From Pseudomonadota bacterium (GTDB taxonomy: Bacteria > Pseudomonadota > Alphaproteobacteria > Sneathiellales > Sneathiellaceae): a stretch of 64,000 bases of DNA. The position numbers and the translations under genes were made by a program. Positions 26,255 through 35,946 of the stretch are shown in pieces. The stretch covers positions 124,001 through 188,000 of the forward strand of contig JANSXH010000001.1 of NCBI GenBank assembly GCA_024743055.1, in the 5' to 3' direction. Positions within the stretch are counted from its first letter, which is position 1, and each line of letters begins with the position of its first letter. The notes under the pieces are model-generated. The model saw only the letters and a list, made by a program, of their open reading frames with translations. It was not told the origin of the DNA and did no database searches.

Positions 26255-27439
26255 TCAGCTCCCAATCAGGGTGACGCAAATATTGTTGCCCCCAAATGCA
26301 AAAGAATTGCTCATCATCGCCTTTTTAGACGGATCAATCCTGTCGCCAATGGAAGTGAGGTTTATCGGTGCAAGTTCCGGATCAATCTCTCCGTCCCAGA
26401 TATGTGGCGGCAACTGACCGGCAAGATAGTTTTCATTCAAGGATAGCCACAAATAACCAAGTTCTGTTGCCCCCGCCGCCCCGAGGGTATGACCGGTTAA
26501 AGGTTTTGTCGAACTGGCGGGCACATCCGATAACTGGGTTGATACAACCCTGGCCTCCATACTGTCATTCAAGGAGGTGGCAGTACCATGTAGATTAATA
26601 TAACCGATATCCTTCGCCTGCATTCCACTTTGGGCAAGAGATAGCCGGATAGCTTCCTCGGCACTTGTGCCATCCGGATCAGGTGTACTCATATGATATG
26701 CATCGGAAGTTTCTCCAACACCACCTATGCGAACCGCATCTTCTTTCCGGCTAACCACAAATAGGGCTGCCGCTTCGCCAATATTGATTCCGTTTCGATT
26801 GCGACTGAATGGGTTGCAGATTTTCTCTGAAAGAAGCTCAAGGGACGCAAAACCGTTAAGTGTCAAGCGGCACAAACTATCCGCTCCGCCAATAATCGCG
26901 GCATCACAAAAACCAGCCTGGATGAGCCGTTGGGCTGAGGCAAGCGTTTTGACACTTGAAGTGCAAGCAGTCGAGATAGTCATCGCCGGGCCTCGAAGCC
27001 CCAGATATTGCCGGACAAACAATGCGCAGGAAGCATTGTCCTGACGAAGATAGTCAAACCCTGCTGGAAATTCGCCGGTTCTGACCTTTTCCGCAATTCC
27101 TTGTTCATTGTCACCAACGCTTGACGTACTGGTACCAAGGATCACAGCAATCCTGTCCGGCCCATAATCTGAAATTAGGTTTTGGATTTCTGTCTCAATC
27201 TCTTTTAAAGCGGACAGCAGCAACCTATTGTTTCTACTATCAAAATCAGACATTTTGCCATTAATTTCCGGCAATTCCTGAGTAACAGGACCAACAAACG
27301 CATCGCGATCTGCTAGCCAACCGCCCTGCGGCACCATGCCATCCGTCCGGCCTTCAAGAAGATTGCGACAGATCTCCGATTTATCCTCCCCTAACGGGCT
27401 AACCATTCCAAGCGCGTTCAGATATAGTGTTTCAGTCAT
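26255..27439 (-). CDS. apeO: beta-ketoacyl-ACP synthase, catalytic partner of chain-length factor (ApeO-type)
   Basis: A 394-residue ketosynthase with Cys159 (STACTSS), His284 (NLHGTAT) and His317 (PLTGHTLGAAG) all present. In known aryl polyene systems ApeO pairs with the catalytically silent ApeC. Its start overlaps the stop of the DUF3261 lipoprotein gene by four bases (ATGA). Operon position O-P-Q-R is the same as in described clusters, which supports the name. Confidence 0.87.
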   Translation of the reverse strand: MTETLYLNALGMVSPLGEDKSEICRNLLEGRTDGMVPQGGWLADRDAFVGPVTQELPEINGKMSDFDSRNNRLLLSALKEIETEIQNLISDYGPDRIAVILGTSTSSVGDNEQGIAEKVRTGEFPAGFDYLRQDNASCALFVRQYLGLRGPAMTISTACTSSVKTLASAQRLIQAGFCDAAIIGGADSLCRLTLNGFASLELLSEKICNPFSRNRNGINIGEAAALFVVSRKEDAVRIGGVGETSDAYHMSTPDPDGTSAEEAIRLSLAQSGMQAKDIGYINLHGTATSLNDSMEARVVSTQLSDVPASSTKPLTGHTLGAAGATELGYLWLSLNENYLAGQLPPHIWDGEIDPELAPINLTSIGDRIDPSKKAMMSNSFAFGGNNICVTLIGS

Positions 27440-27936
27440 TCAGCCAGCTCATAGGAAGTAATTGTCATGTTGTACCCGTGTACCGGATCCCTTACATCCA
27501 CCGTTTCATTCCAGGCCATTTCTCGAGAGGACTGATATGAAACATCCAACTCTCCAATATGCTCGACAACGCGCTGCCGGACAGGATTTTCTTCAGGCCA
27601 GAACACCGCGACAATTACATTCAAGATGTCTTCTGCTTTCACTTTCTCAGAAACCCAGTCGGCCTTCAATGTCGAAATGCCTTCTTTATTCCAGACGATC
27701 TTAAACGCCCGCCTACCGAGTGCATCCAATCCGACGAGCTGCATCTGTTCCTCGGCAAGGCTAAGACGAACCTGAAACTGGAATGCCTGATCTTGATATT
27801 GGCCATTCAGAATCTGGATAACCTCCCGAGGGTCATCTGGTAACGTCCAGGCAGACAAGTCAGATGTCTCTTTTGTCGGGGTTGCACAAGCAGCCACTAA
27901 AAGGACAACAAAGGGAAGAAGAAAAATCAGCCGCAT
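27436..27936 (-). CDS. DUF3261 lipoprotein of the aryl polyene operon
   Basis: The 166-residue protein starts with a lipoprotein signal peptide whose lipobox is VAAC (Cys17), so it is lipidated and exported. Its body fits DUF3261, a family found in aryl polyene and related pigment clusters beside the exporter and LolA-like genes. A role in moving or anchoring the polyene lipid in the outer membrane is plausible but unproven. It overlaps the FAD-protein gene by ten bases. Confidence 0.8.
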   Translation of the reverse strand: MRLIFLLPFVVLLVAACATPTKETSDLSAWTLPDDPREVIQILNGQYQDQAFQFQVRLSLAEEQMQLVGLDALGRRAFKIVWNKEGISTLKADWVSEKVKAEDILNVIVAVFWPEENPVRQRVVEHIGELDVSYQSSREMAWNETVDVRDPVHGYNMTITSYELAE

Positions 27937-29159
27937 TGAGCTGCAACCGCACTCAAATAGCGCCGTCCTTTTGTAACAAATGGGTTTTCCTCGTCCCAGG
28001 CGTAGCCTGCAAGAATGGACACGATCATTCTTTTGACCGGATTTGCATCCTCCGGCGGATTGAAAATAATCTTCTGCAGCTCGCCTGAATACCAGGCCTC
28101 AACAAAAACCCTGAAACAGTTAACGCCGACCTGCAAAGGTGCTGCAAAGTCCTTTTCCCAGTTCACTTCCTCCCCTTCGAGTTCTCGTAACAGTGGGTCG
28201 ATCAACAGATCTGCTGACTTGAGGGCGATGGTCACGCCGGAGGAAAAAATAGGATCCAGAAACTCACCGGCATTTCCAAGCAACGCATAATTGTCACCAT
28301 AAAGACTTTTTACCTTCGAAGAATATCCCGTCATCGAGTTCACAGGTCGGCATTCCTCTGCTCCCTCCATCAGCTCCTTAAGCTCGGAAGTCTCAGAAAT
28401 ATTGCTCCAGAGCTGGTCGGATAGAGAGCCAGGGATCTTCGCCAAACTATCTGGTGGAGCAACAACGCCAATGGACGAGGTACCGTCCGAAAACGGAATG
28501 AGCCAGAACCAGATCTCAGAATGCACAGGATGAACAGTAATCAGAATTTTATCCCGATCAAAATACTTACTCGCAAGATCATCTTTTACGTGGGTATAGA
28601 TGGCGGTCCTTTCAGGAAAATCTGAAGGGGTATCCAAGTCCAGCAATCTCGGAAGAACGCGGCCATAACCGCTGGCATCCACAACAAACCGGCATCGCAA
28701 TTCGAAAGAACCTTCGGGCCCTAATCCTTGCAGCGACGCCGATTGACCTTGCATTTCAATGCCCATAACACTGCTTTCAAACCAAATGACAGCGCCTGCC
28801 GCTTCAGCTTCCTTGATCAACAGGTTATCAAACTGCTCTCTTTTCACCTGATAGGTGGAGGCCCATCCTTCCGTGAACTTTTGTGAAAAATCAATGGAGC
28901 TGAACTGGCTGTCATCACTAAAGTTCGCACCGTTCTTGGTTTGAAAAGCCGCGGACTCAATTGCCTTCAACATATCGGCATTTTGCAGATAAGCCATGGA
29001 CTGCGGCAATAGACTCTCGCCAATAACAAATCTCGGAAATACTAGTTTCTCCAAGACCAGAACCTTGACGCCGGATTTCGCCAAGCGACAAGCAGCAAGC
29101 GCACCTGCCGGCCCTGCCCCAATAACGACAACATCAAATTCGGCGTGGATTTCGCTCAT
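27927..29159 (-). CDS. FAD-dependent oxidoreductase (halogenase/geranylgeranyl-reductase-like)
   Basis: The 410-residue flavoprotein has the dinucleotide motif VIGAGPAGALAACRLA at residues 11-26, then FPRFVIGESLLP, and GNAGEFLDPIFSSGV near 285-300, which is typical of the tryptophan-halogenase/geranylgeranyl-reductase group seen in flexirubin and aryl polyene clusters. The classical halogenase WxWxIP motif is not obvious, so halogenation is unlikely. It may oxidise or reduce the polyene or its aryl head. It lies between the exporter and the DUF3261 gene with no gap to the exporter. Confidence 0.82.
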   Translation of the reverse strand: MSEIHAEFDVVVIGAGPAGALAACRLAKSGVKVLVLEKLVFPRFVIGESLLPQSMAYLQNADMLKAIESAAFQTKNGANFSDDSQFSSIDFSQKFTEGWASTYQVKREQFDNLLIKEAEAAGAVIWFESSVMGIEMQGQSASLQGLGPEGSFELRCRFVVDASGYGRVLPRLLDLDTPSDFPERTAIYTHVKDDLASKYFDRDKILITVHPVHSEIWFWLIPFSDGTSSIGVVAPPDSLAKIPGSLSDQLWSNISETSELKELMEGAEECRPVNSMTGYSSKVKSLYGDNYALLGNAGEFLDPIFSSGVTIALKSADLLIDPLLRELEGEEVNWEKDFAAPLQVGVNCFRVFVEAWYSGELQKIIFNPPEDANPVKRMIVSILAGYAWDEENPFVTKGRRYLSAVAAQCG

Positions 29160-31484
29160 TCAAAGAGTTTCCATTTCTTTTTGTTTTGGGTCCGAAGCGA
29201 TGGGCGCAAGCGCGTAGGCTACCAGGATACCAACAAATATTGTGACACCAAATGCGTGGATTGCATAGGTGTTACTCAATCCAAGAAGCCCAAACGCAAA
29301 GATGGTGGACAGAGCTGATAAACCGTTTGCCAGCATGGATCTACTTTTCTTATCACCAGATGACTCCCGATTGAACAATGCGTAATCAAGGCCAATGGCA
29401 AAAACGAGCATCAAGGATATGGCGTTGAAAAACGTAAAAGTCTGGCCAAACAGGGCGAGAATACAGGGAGCCAGGAGGACAGCCCCCAAAGAAGGTATTA
29501 CAACCTGAATTGCGCCGCCGATACCGTAGCGAAGAGAGAGAAATACCCAAACAACAACATAGGCAATAGCCAGCATTACCAGGGATTTTACCCGGTAAGT
29601 GCCGAAGGTCTGACTCAATCCTTCCGCCTGATTGACGAGAACGATGTTTTCAGATCGATCCGCGAGTTCGGAAAGTATGTCAGGATCGGTAACTCCAGTG
29701 AGTGAAACAGCATGAATTACGACACCAGGTGTATCGACTAGCAGTAAACGACTAAGAGCAGGCTCTGCTTTTGAACCGGTGATATGTCCCACCGTTACCT
29801 GTTCTTCCGGTATGTCATAAGGATTGCCTGACACTTGCCCCAGTGCGGCAAAGTGATCATCAAGTAACGGAACTAACTTTTCATCAAATAGCTTTCTATT
29901 TTCCACTTGTCGTCCAGATGACGGTACGAGCTTTGAGATGGCTTGGTATCCACCAAGATTCCCTTCTTCTTTCAGCCGCTCCAAATCCCGGCGAAGTTCT
30001 TCTTCTTGTCCAAGTACTTCATCCGAGCTGTTACCACGTAGAAAATACTGATAGGTCTGATTATCGATACCGGAGAGTTCTCGGATCTTTTGCTCTTCTG
30101 CCTGAAGAATTTCCGGCAGGGATTGCAAACTACGCACGTCGTCATCAACAGTAATTTTAAAAGCCCCAAAGGCCCCTATCGCTAGTACGACCAGGATGAC
30201 ACCTACCCTGTATTTTTTGAAGGAATCCTGCCACCAGAAGCCATATAAATACATGGAAACATTTCGTAATTGATCTGCACTGGATCCGGATTTGGCTCTG
30301 TCAATTCTGGGAATGACGTGAAGGACTGTCAGATAGGCAACCGTCAATCCTGCAGCAGAAAACAAGGCGATCTGCTGCAGTCCGGGAAAAGGCGTCAAAG
30401 ACAAGGTCAAAAATCCGAGTACGGAACTAACAAGACCTAAAGTCAAACCTGACCTAATCGCCTTAGCTCGATTTATTGGGTCCGGCAAATTTGACTGAAA
30501 CCGCTCGCAGAAATAATGGAACGAATAATCGACGGCGATGCCGATCAGGCTAGCGCCGAAAACAAGGGCAAGGAGATGCAATTCACCAAAAAACAGAAGG
30601 GTAACGGCAAGGCCGGAGGTAATTCCAGAAGCGATAGCTAACATCGACAACAAAAGCGGCTGCAGGCTCCTGAAAACAAGGATGTTTAAAAGAACGATTG
30701 CTAACAGTGAAAAACTGCCAATAAATGCTGCTTCTTTTTCGGCTTGGCGATAGGCATATTCTCCATAGAAGACAGCCCCTGTCTTTAGAATGGTAAGATC
30801 CTTATGGGCCATTGTTAGTGCAATCACGGCTTCATTCAGAACTGTAAGGGCTCTCGATTGAAAGTTTTTTTCAAATGCATCACCGTTCAGACGTCCGAGG
30901 ATAGCGACATACCATTTTCCATTTTCTTCCAGCGCCAGAACACCGTCTTTCTGACGCAACGTTGAAGTTCCGCCATTTGAGCTCGATAAATACCCTGGAA
31001 ACAGCAGCAAGGGATCGCTTCTTAAGAGGGTCGCGTTAATTGGAGACAAAGGAGATGTGATCTGAGCAAATGCCCGCTCAGAGATCTCGTGGCCTTTCCC
31101 CTCACCTAATAAACGTCGATCTGTCTCTGAAAGAAGGCCGGATCGGTAGGGAAACAATATCTCCGTCAATGCGTCGTACTGAGCCGCACTCGCCAGGACA
31201 TTATCTGCATCCAAAATGCTATTTTCTACAAGAGTTCTTTGCAGGTCTTCAGCTGAATCTTTTGCAATTGTAAATTCGGAATGTCCAACGAGGACAATTA
31301 ATTGATCTGCACCTCGGGATTGCTGAACCGACTCTGCAGTCTGGACCCATTCGGCCGTCTCTCTCTCAGGCAGCAAGGCAAGGACATTTGTCTCTACTGG
31401 CACCCCCTCAGAAAAGCGAAGGGAGATCACAGCGAGGGAGCCCAACAAAGCTACCAGATATACAAACAAGCCGACCTTACTCAT
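29160..31484 (-). CDS. apeM: MMPL/RND-family exporter (ApeM-type)
   Basis: A 774-residue protein with the internal duplication of the RND superfamily: one N-terminal helix, a large periplasmic loop (about 30-245), five to six helices, then the same order again (second loop about 420-630). MMPL members move lipids and lipid-linked products. In this operon it is the likely exporter that lifts the lipid-bound aryl polyene toward the periplasm, in partnership with the LolA-like protein encoded just before it (4-base overlap). Confidence 0.87.
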   Translation of the reverse strand: MSKVGLFVYLVALLGSLAVISLRFSEGVPVETNVLALLPERETAEWVQTAESVQQSRGADQLIVLVGHSEFTIAKDSAEDLQRTLVENSILDADNVLASAAQYDALTEILFPYRSGLLSETDRRLLGEGKGHEISERAFAQITSPLSPINATLLRSDPLLLFPGYLSSSNGGTSTLRQKDGVLALEENGKWYVAILGRLNGDAFEKNFQSRALTVLNEAVIALTMAHKDLTILKTGAVFYGEYAYRQAEKEAAFIGSFSLLAIVLLNILVFRSLQPLLLSMLAIASGITSGLAVTLLFFGELHLLALVFGASLIGIAVDYSFHYFCERFQSNLPDPINRAKAIRSGLTLGLVSSVLGFLTLSLTPFPGLQQIALFSAAGLTVAYLTVLHVIPRIDRAKSGSSADQLRNVSMYLYGFWWQDSFKKYRVGVILVVLAIGAFGAFKITVDDDVRSLQSLPEILQAEEQKIRELSGIDNQTYQYFLRGNSSDEVLGQEEELRRDLERLKEEGNLGGYQAISKLVPSSGRQVENRKLFDEKLVPLLDDHFAALGQVSGNPYDIPEEQVTVGHITGSKAEPALSRLLLVDTPGVVIHAVSLTGVTDPDILSELADRSENIVLVNQAEGLSQTFGTYRVKSLVMLAIAYVVVWVFLSLRYGIGGAIQVVIPSLGAVLLAPCILALFGQTFTFFNAISLMLVFAIGLDYALFNRESSGDKKSRSMLANGLSALSTIFAFGLLGLSNTYAIHAFGVTIFVGILVAYALAPIASDPKQKEMETL

Positions 31485-32089
31485 TGGTCCGCCTCGACCT
31501 TGTTATTGAATTCTTTCAGTACAATTTCTTTAGGGAGGTGTGTCTGATCGGAGAATGTGATGATATCGCGATCCCCGTTTTTCTTTATGACTTCAACCTG
31601 ATCCAGATAGTTCCCTATTTCAAAGGCTATTTTCTCGAAAGCGAGATCAGCACCGTTAGCGCCTGGCTCATATTCCAGGCTCCAAATATCGCCTGACTTG
31701 ACGAGCTCCTTACCCGCCAGTGACTCCAAATACTCCCAGTTTCCCGCAAGAGACTGTTCCAAAGCTTCTTTGAGAATTTCCAAAGAAGGAAATTGTTCGA
31801 GACTGATACGGGTAACTTCACCACCGCGAATGCTCTGACTGATGCCATTTTTATCGATTTCCATCCGACTGGCAATTGGTGCTTGGGTCTGCCAAATCAG
31901 CCCAACATTCGGCACCACATAAAATTCCCCGGAAGATTCAATTGGACGCTCGAACCCCTCCAAATATCGTTGCTGGGTAAATTTGCCCTTTAGCCCTTCG
32001 TCCTGATTAAGACGAACAGGCTCGGCAACGGTGTGACTTGAATAGAAAAGGCCGCATAGAAGAACCAGAAGAGTCAGTTTGGAGAACAA
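31481..32089 (-). CDS. LolA-like periplasmic lipid carrier (ApeL-type position)
   Basis: The 202-residue protein has a signal peptide (about residues 1-22, ending TVA) and the LolA pattern GLKGKFTQQRYLEGFERPIESSGEF followed, more loosely, by the strand VGLIWQTQAP. LolA proteins shuttle lipoproteins from inner to outer membrane; this divergent one probably carries the polyene lipid released by the MMPL exporter. It overlaps the thioesterase gene by 16 bases and the exporter gene by 4. Confidence 0.84.
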   Translation of the reverse strand: MFSKLTLLVLLCGLFYSSHTVAEPVRLNQDEGLKGKFTQQRYLEGFERPIESSGEFYVVPNVGLIWQTQAPIASRMEIDKNGISQSIRGGEVTRISLEQFPSLEILKEALEQSLAGNWEYLESLAGKELVKSGDIWSLEYEPGANGADLAFEKIAFEIGNYLDQVEVIKKNGDRDIITFSDQTHLPKEIVLKEFNNKVEADQ

Positions 32090-32508
32090 AGTAAGCTTTC
32101 TACCTTTTCTATGAGAATTGGCGGAGACTGAAACATCATCTCTTCTGTATTGATATCAACGGCTACTTGAATTGTAAAACCCTTGGTGACCTTTTCGAGT
32201 GTTTCAGCATCCCGTATCAGGTAATTGATTTTAAGGCGATTCTCATATTCTGCGAGGGTCGCTGTCACACGAACTGTCTGCGGAAATCGAACGGGCCGGA
32301 CATATTTTATGCGCATATCAACAATTGGCCACGCGTATCCAGTCTCACTCATTTGCTGATAGTTGAAATCCAGTTTGTCCAGTAGCGCACATCTTGCCTG
32401 CTCAAAGAACCGGGCATAATTTCCATGCCATACAATATTCATGGGATCTAGGTCATAGAACTGAGATTTAATATCAATTTCTGACTCTAATACATTGTTT
32501 TTCAACAT
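32074..32508 (-). CDS. apeK: 4HBT-type hotdog thioesterase (ApeK-type)
   Basis: A 144-residue thioesterase with the 4-hydroxybenzoyl-CoA thioesterase motif: YDLDPMNIVWHGNYARFFEQAR, the Asp of DPMNIV being the likely catalytic residue. In the pathway it probably releases stalled or completed chains from carrier protein or CoA. It lies 15 bases after the glycosyltransferase/acyltransferase gene. Confidence 0.85.
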   Translation of the reverse strand: MLKNNVLESEIDIKSQFYDLDPMNIVWHGNYARFFEQARCALLDKLDFNYQQMSETGYAWPIVDMRIKYVRPVRFPQTVRVTATLAEYENRLKINYLIRDAETLEKVTKGFTIQVAVDINTEEMMFQSPPILIEKVESLLCSPN

Positions 32509-32523
32509 TTTATTTTACCAATA

Positions 32524-34191
32524 TTACTTGTCGGCTGCCCGCCAAAAATCGTAGAGATTATACCATTGATCCGGATATTTTTTACATAAATCTTCCAGTA
32601 TCCTGGCATATTGGGTGACAAAGCCTTGAATGGCTTCATCCCGCCCTCTTCTTGGCAACGTAATCTCCTCTGCGATTTTTTCGAAGAATACACGAAACCC
32701 TTTTTCTTCACGAACACAGTTCATGACATATACCGGGCATTTCAAAAGGGATGCGATGAGTACTGGACCTTGCGAAAACGGTGCCTGGTCGCCCAGGAAT
32801 TTTACTTCCGTCAGCCGCTTTTCCCCTGTTATAGGAATTCGGTCGCCGGCGATAACAATCCAGTCTCCACGGTCAAGACGATCCTGCAGCTCTATAATTG
32901 TTGCGGGAGTGATATCTTCAACTTCCATAATATCGATGGCGGAGAGCGGATTGTATTTTGCGAGAATCCTGTTAAATCTCATGGCATTTCGGGTATGGGC
33001 AAATACGGTTACCCTGTTGGCCCCCCTTTTCCGTGCCAATGCCCGGGACACCTCAATATTTCCAAGATGAGAGCTAAAGACGATCACACCTTTGTCTCCG
33101 CTAGCCACGCTGTCGAGCTCGTCCAGGTTATCTGCAACCAGTTCCTCTACCCCTATGTCTCCAAGCCAGGCAGCCAGTTTTTCGAGGGCCATACGCCCAA
33201 AGGATCTGTAATGGCGCCAGACGATCAAATACCCAGGCTTTCCAGCCTTCCCTGTCTCCGTCCAAATCCGGTTCCAATATTGAAACGACGCCGTCCGCTG
33301 GTGACGACCAGTTACAAAGAAATAAAGTAAGATAGGCTGCAAAAGGATCCAACAGGCATTTCGGCCTAGTAGCTTATATGTTCCAAAGACAGCTTTTACC
33401 CCCCAGGAAACACCTCGTTCATTCAGATCCGCCCAATGCTTAGCATCAGGCCTCCTGCGGGGTCGATTTCTATAGACTTGCGGAAGTCGTACTAACATGG
33501 CGAATACGAGCCGGGTATGCATTTTGGTAATCCGCCAATTGTCGGCAAGTAGCTGGAAGTTCGAGATATTGTCGGACGGATAAGTCACTTTTATCGGGAT
33601 CATCTGTATCGGTGCTCCTCGCCAGCTCATCCTCACCATGATCTCCGTATCGAAATCCATGAATTGCCCCACTGTTTCTTCGTGTACTACTTCGAGAGCA
33701 GACACCAATGGATACACTCGATAACCACACATGCTATCGCTAATTCCAGTTGAAAGCGTTTCTATCCAGACCCAGACATGAGTGATCCAGCGAGCTATTT
33801 TTCGGGAAGTGGGGATGGTTTCATCATAGATCGGTTCCCCGCTAATTAAAGCCGATGGGTTGTGAGTTGCAGCTTTCAGCAATTCCGGTAATTGCGTCAG
33901 GTCATGTTGGCCATCTGCATCAATCTGTAAAGCGTGACTGTACCCATCCGAAAAGGCTAACTTAAAACCTTTGATTACCGCGAAACCTTTGCCTCTGTTT
34001 TGCTCATGGCGGTGGACAATTATGTCTTCTGACGGATTGTGAAGGTCAAGAAGAGCTTGTCTTGTCGTCTCATCACTGCCGTCATCAATAATGTATATCC
34101 CTAGATTTTCCTTCCGCAAGGCATCTATAACGGGACGAATATGCTTATGATGATTGTGGCTTGGCACAATTGCGCAGAGAGAGATGCTCAT
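32524..34191 (-). CDS. apeJ: fused glycosyltransferase 2 / LpxL-like acyltransferase (ApeJ-type)
   Basis: The 555-residue protein joins two enzymes. Residues 1-230 are a GT-A glycosyltransferase (AIVPSHNHH, IIDDGSDE, DADGQHD metal site). Residues about 260-555 are a lysophospholipid/lipid A-type acyltransferase with the HX4E motif in SSHLGNIEVSR. The fusion is characteristic of aryl polyene clusters and is thought to build the lipid or sugar anchor. The ATG at 34191 (MSISLCAIVP) is the natural start; it overlaps the dehydratase stop by four bases. Confidence 0.88.
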   Translation of the reverse strand: MSISLCAIVPSHNHHKHIRPVIDALRKENLGIYIIDDGSDETTRQALLDLHNPSEDIIVHRHEQNRGKGFAVIKGFKLAFSDGYSHALQIDADGQHDLTQLPELLKAATHNPSALISGEPIYDETIPTSRKIARWITHVWVWIETLSTGISDSMCGYRVYPLVSALEVVHEETVGQFMDFDTEIMVRMSWRGAPIQMIPIKVTYPSDNISNFQLLADNWRITKMHTRLVFAMLVRLPQVYRNRPRRRPDAKHWADLNERGVSWGVKAVFGTYKLLGRNACWILLQPILLYFFVTGRHQRTASFQYWNRIWTETGKAGKPGYLIVWRHYRSFGRMALEKLAAWLGDIGVEELVADNLDELDSVASGDKGVIVFSSHLGNIEVSRALARKRGANRVTVFAHTRNAMRFNRILAKYNPLSAIDIMEVEDITPATIIELQDRLDRGDWIVIAGDRIPITGEKRLTEVKFLGDQAPFSQGPVLIASLLKCPVYVMNCVREEKGFRVFFEKIAEEITLPRRGRDEAIQGFVTQYARILEDLCKKYPDQWYNLYDFWRAADK

Positions 34192-34568
34192 TCCTCGGCC
34201 AGTTCCAGAAATCCTGACGAGCAAGCCTCCGTCTCAAATACATAGGAAAAGTGAATACGCTTTTTATCCTTTAAAAAACGGAGCTTTAGCGAGACTGTCT
34301 GTCCCGCTTCAATTAGTTTGCTGAACTTGAGCTGCCCCAATTTGCGGTAGCAGCCTGAATGCGCAAAATACTTTTCGGAAAATCGGGCAGCCCAATCAAG
34401 TTGAGCGACCCCTGGCAAGATAGGTTGATCCGGGAAATGCCCCTGAAATTGAAAAAGCTCAGCCGGAAGAAACAGTGTCAGCTCAACCTCTTCAGGCGAT
34501 ATTTTCTCCGACAGAATTTTCGGCTCGGTCAGGCTCTTCGCCCAGCTGTGAGGGTTTGCTTGTGTCAT
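34188..34568 (-). CDS. apeI: FabA/FabZ-like 3-hydroxyacyl-ACP dehydratase (ApeI-type)
   Basis: The 126-residue hotdog protein shows the dehydratase active-site pattern FQGHFPDQPILPGVAQLDW, with the catalytic histidine in GHFP. It should dehydrate 3-hydroxyacyl-ACP to give a double bond in each extension cycle, together with the ApeP-type protein. I placed the start at the ATG at 34568 (MTQANPHSW), since the upstream extension lies in the preceding ligase gene and does not look like this family. Confidence 0.86.
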   Translation of the reverse strand: MTQANPHSWAKSLTEPKILSEKISPEEVELTLFLPAELFQFQGHFPDQPILPGVAQLDWAARFSEKYFAHSGCYRKLGQLKFSKLIEAGQTVSLKLRFLKDKKRIHFSYVFETEACSSGFLELAEE

Positions 34569-34593
34569 TTCGTAACAGTATATGGGCTGCCTA

Positions 34594-35946
34594 CTACTTG
34601 AACAATTCCTGAAGCGCAGATCGCATGCGTTTTCCCTGGCTATTGGTTGGCAGGGCTTCCACAAACCTCCAGCGCTTTGGCATCGCAGCGGGTTCCAGTG
34701 TGTCTTGCAAGAATTGCCGCAATTGCCGATTTAGACGAAACGCTCCCATGTCCGTAAGCTTAGCCTTCCCCGTATTTGATAGCTCAACAATCGCCGCCAG
34801 CCCTTCCCGCTCTCCCTCTAGAAGGATCACAGCGGCTTCAGTCACGAGTTCAGATTGGCATAGGTATTTTTCGACTTCTGCCAAAGAAACCCTTTTGCCT
34901 TCGATTTTTGTAAACTGATCCGATCTACCCGTAAGAAGAAATTGTCCATCTTCAAACCGTGTTGCCAGATCATTGGTCTCTGCCCAATCTTGATTGTCGG
35001 TATAATTTGATCGCACCGACAGAATGCCCGATGCCGCAATCCTTGTTTCCATTCCGGAAAGGGGCTTAAACGGTGTAGGATTCTCAGCCTGTTGACGGTG
35101 AGCAACACCACCTGTCTCCGTGCTGCCATAAATCTCTGTAGGTAGAACACCGAATATTTCTTGTGCATGCTGCGCCGAGGAATAGCTCAATGGGCCACCT
35201 GCGGATAAAATCATTTGCGGCTGATCTCCTTCTGAAAGGGGTGTAAAGGCGGGAATTCTGGAAAGATGCGCAGGGCTTGATACGAAACAGCTTCTATTCG
35301 GTGCTTGTGCCAACATATCTTCCCAAATTTCAAAGGTCTGACCGTAAAAGGGCCGCCCTGCTGAAAGCGGCCAAAGAGCTTTAAAATATAATCCGTAAAT
35401 GTGCTGGTGGGTAACTGTGCCGAGGGTGATGGAGTCTATAAGCTCTGCCCCCCAGGTCGATTGCAAAACAGTCAACTCATCTTCTATCTGAGACAGGAGC
35501 TTAGGAATACATTTAGGTGTTCCTGTTGACCCAGAGGTATAAAAATCAAGATGGCTTCTCGCAGGATCAATACGCAGAAACTCGAACTCCGATCTTGCCT
35601 CACCGCCAATCTCGATCCACTCTGCCTCAGGCACCCCTCTCCCTTCACTTAGAAGGGGGCAATCATGTGAAACATAATTACCAAGAGTACCAGGCTGCGA
35701 ATTAGGGGGAACAATGATCCGGCAACTGCTATGAAGGGCTGCGAGAAACCCGACGCAGTATTTATAGGCGTCCTCTGTCGCCAATACCACTTTATCAACT
35801 TTTCGAGACTGAATCTTTTCAATGGTTGCAGTAACTGAGCTCCGAAATTCGCCGAACTTCTTCTCTCTTCCGTGACTCATGGCTACCAATAAATCATCTG
35901 AGCAACGTGAGGCCATAAGCGCCGATAGGGGCTGGAATTCAGTCAT
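34594..35946 (-). CDS. apeH: AMP-binding acyl/aryl ligase (ApeH-type)
   Basis: A 450-residue adenylate-forming enzyme with YTSGSTGTPK (about 136-145), IYGSTETGG and the late motif EGKRVSLAEVEKYL. It lacks a long C-terminal extension, as ApeH does. In described systems ApeH activates 4-hydroxybenzoate and loads it onto the ApeE carrier protein as starter; that substrate is assumed here from family and context. The gene abuts the stop-start junction with the membrane protein gene upstream. Confidence 0.86.
   Translation of the reverse strand: MTEFQPLSALMASRCSDDLLVAMSHGREKKFGEFRSSVTATIEKIQSRKVDKVVLATEDAYKYCVGFLAALHSSCRIIVPPNSQPGTLGNYVSHDCPLLSEGRGVPEAEWIEIGGEARSEFEFLRIDPARSHLDFYTSGSTGTPKCIPKLLSQIEDELTVLQSTWGAELIDSITLGTVTHQHIYGLYFKALWPLSAGRPFYGQTFEIWEDMLAQAPNRSCFVSSPAHLSRIPAFTPLSEGDQPQMILSAGGPLSYSSAQHAQEIFGVLPTEIYGSTETGGVAHRQQAENPTPFKPLSGMETRIAASGILSVRSNYTDNQDWAETNDLATRFEDGQFLLTGRSDQFTKIEGKRVSLAEVEKYLCQSELVTEAAVILLEGEREGLAAIVELSNTGKAKLTDMGAFRLNRQLRQFLQDTLEPAAMPKRWRFVEALPTNSQGKRMRSALQELFK

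Noticed and set aside
27927..29159. Flavin-dependent halogenase function for the FAD gene
   Set aside because: The fold fits the group, but the WxWxIP motif of halogenases is not seen.
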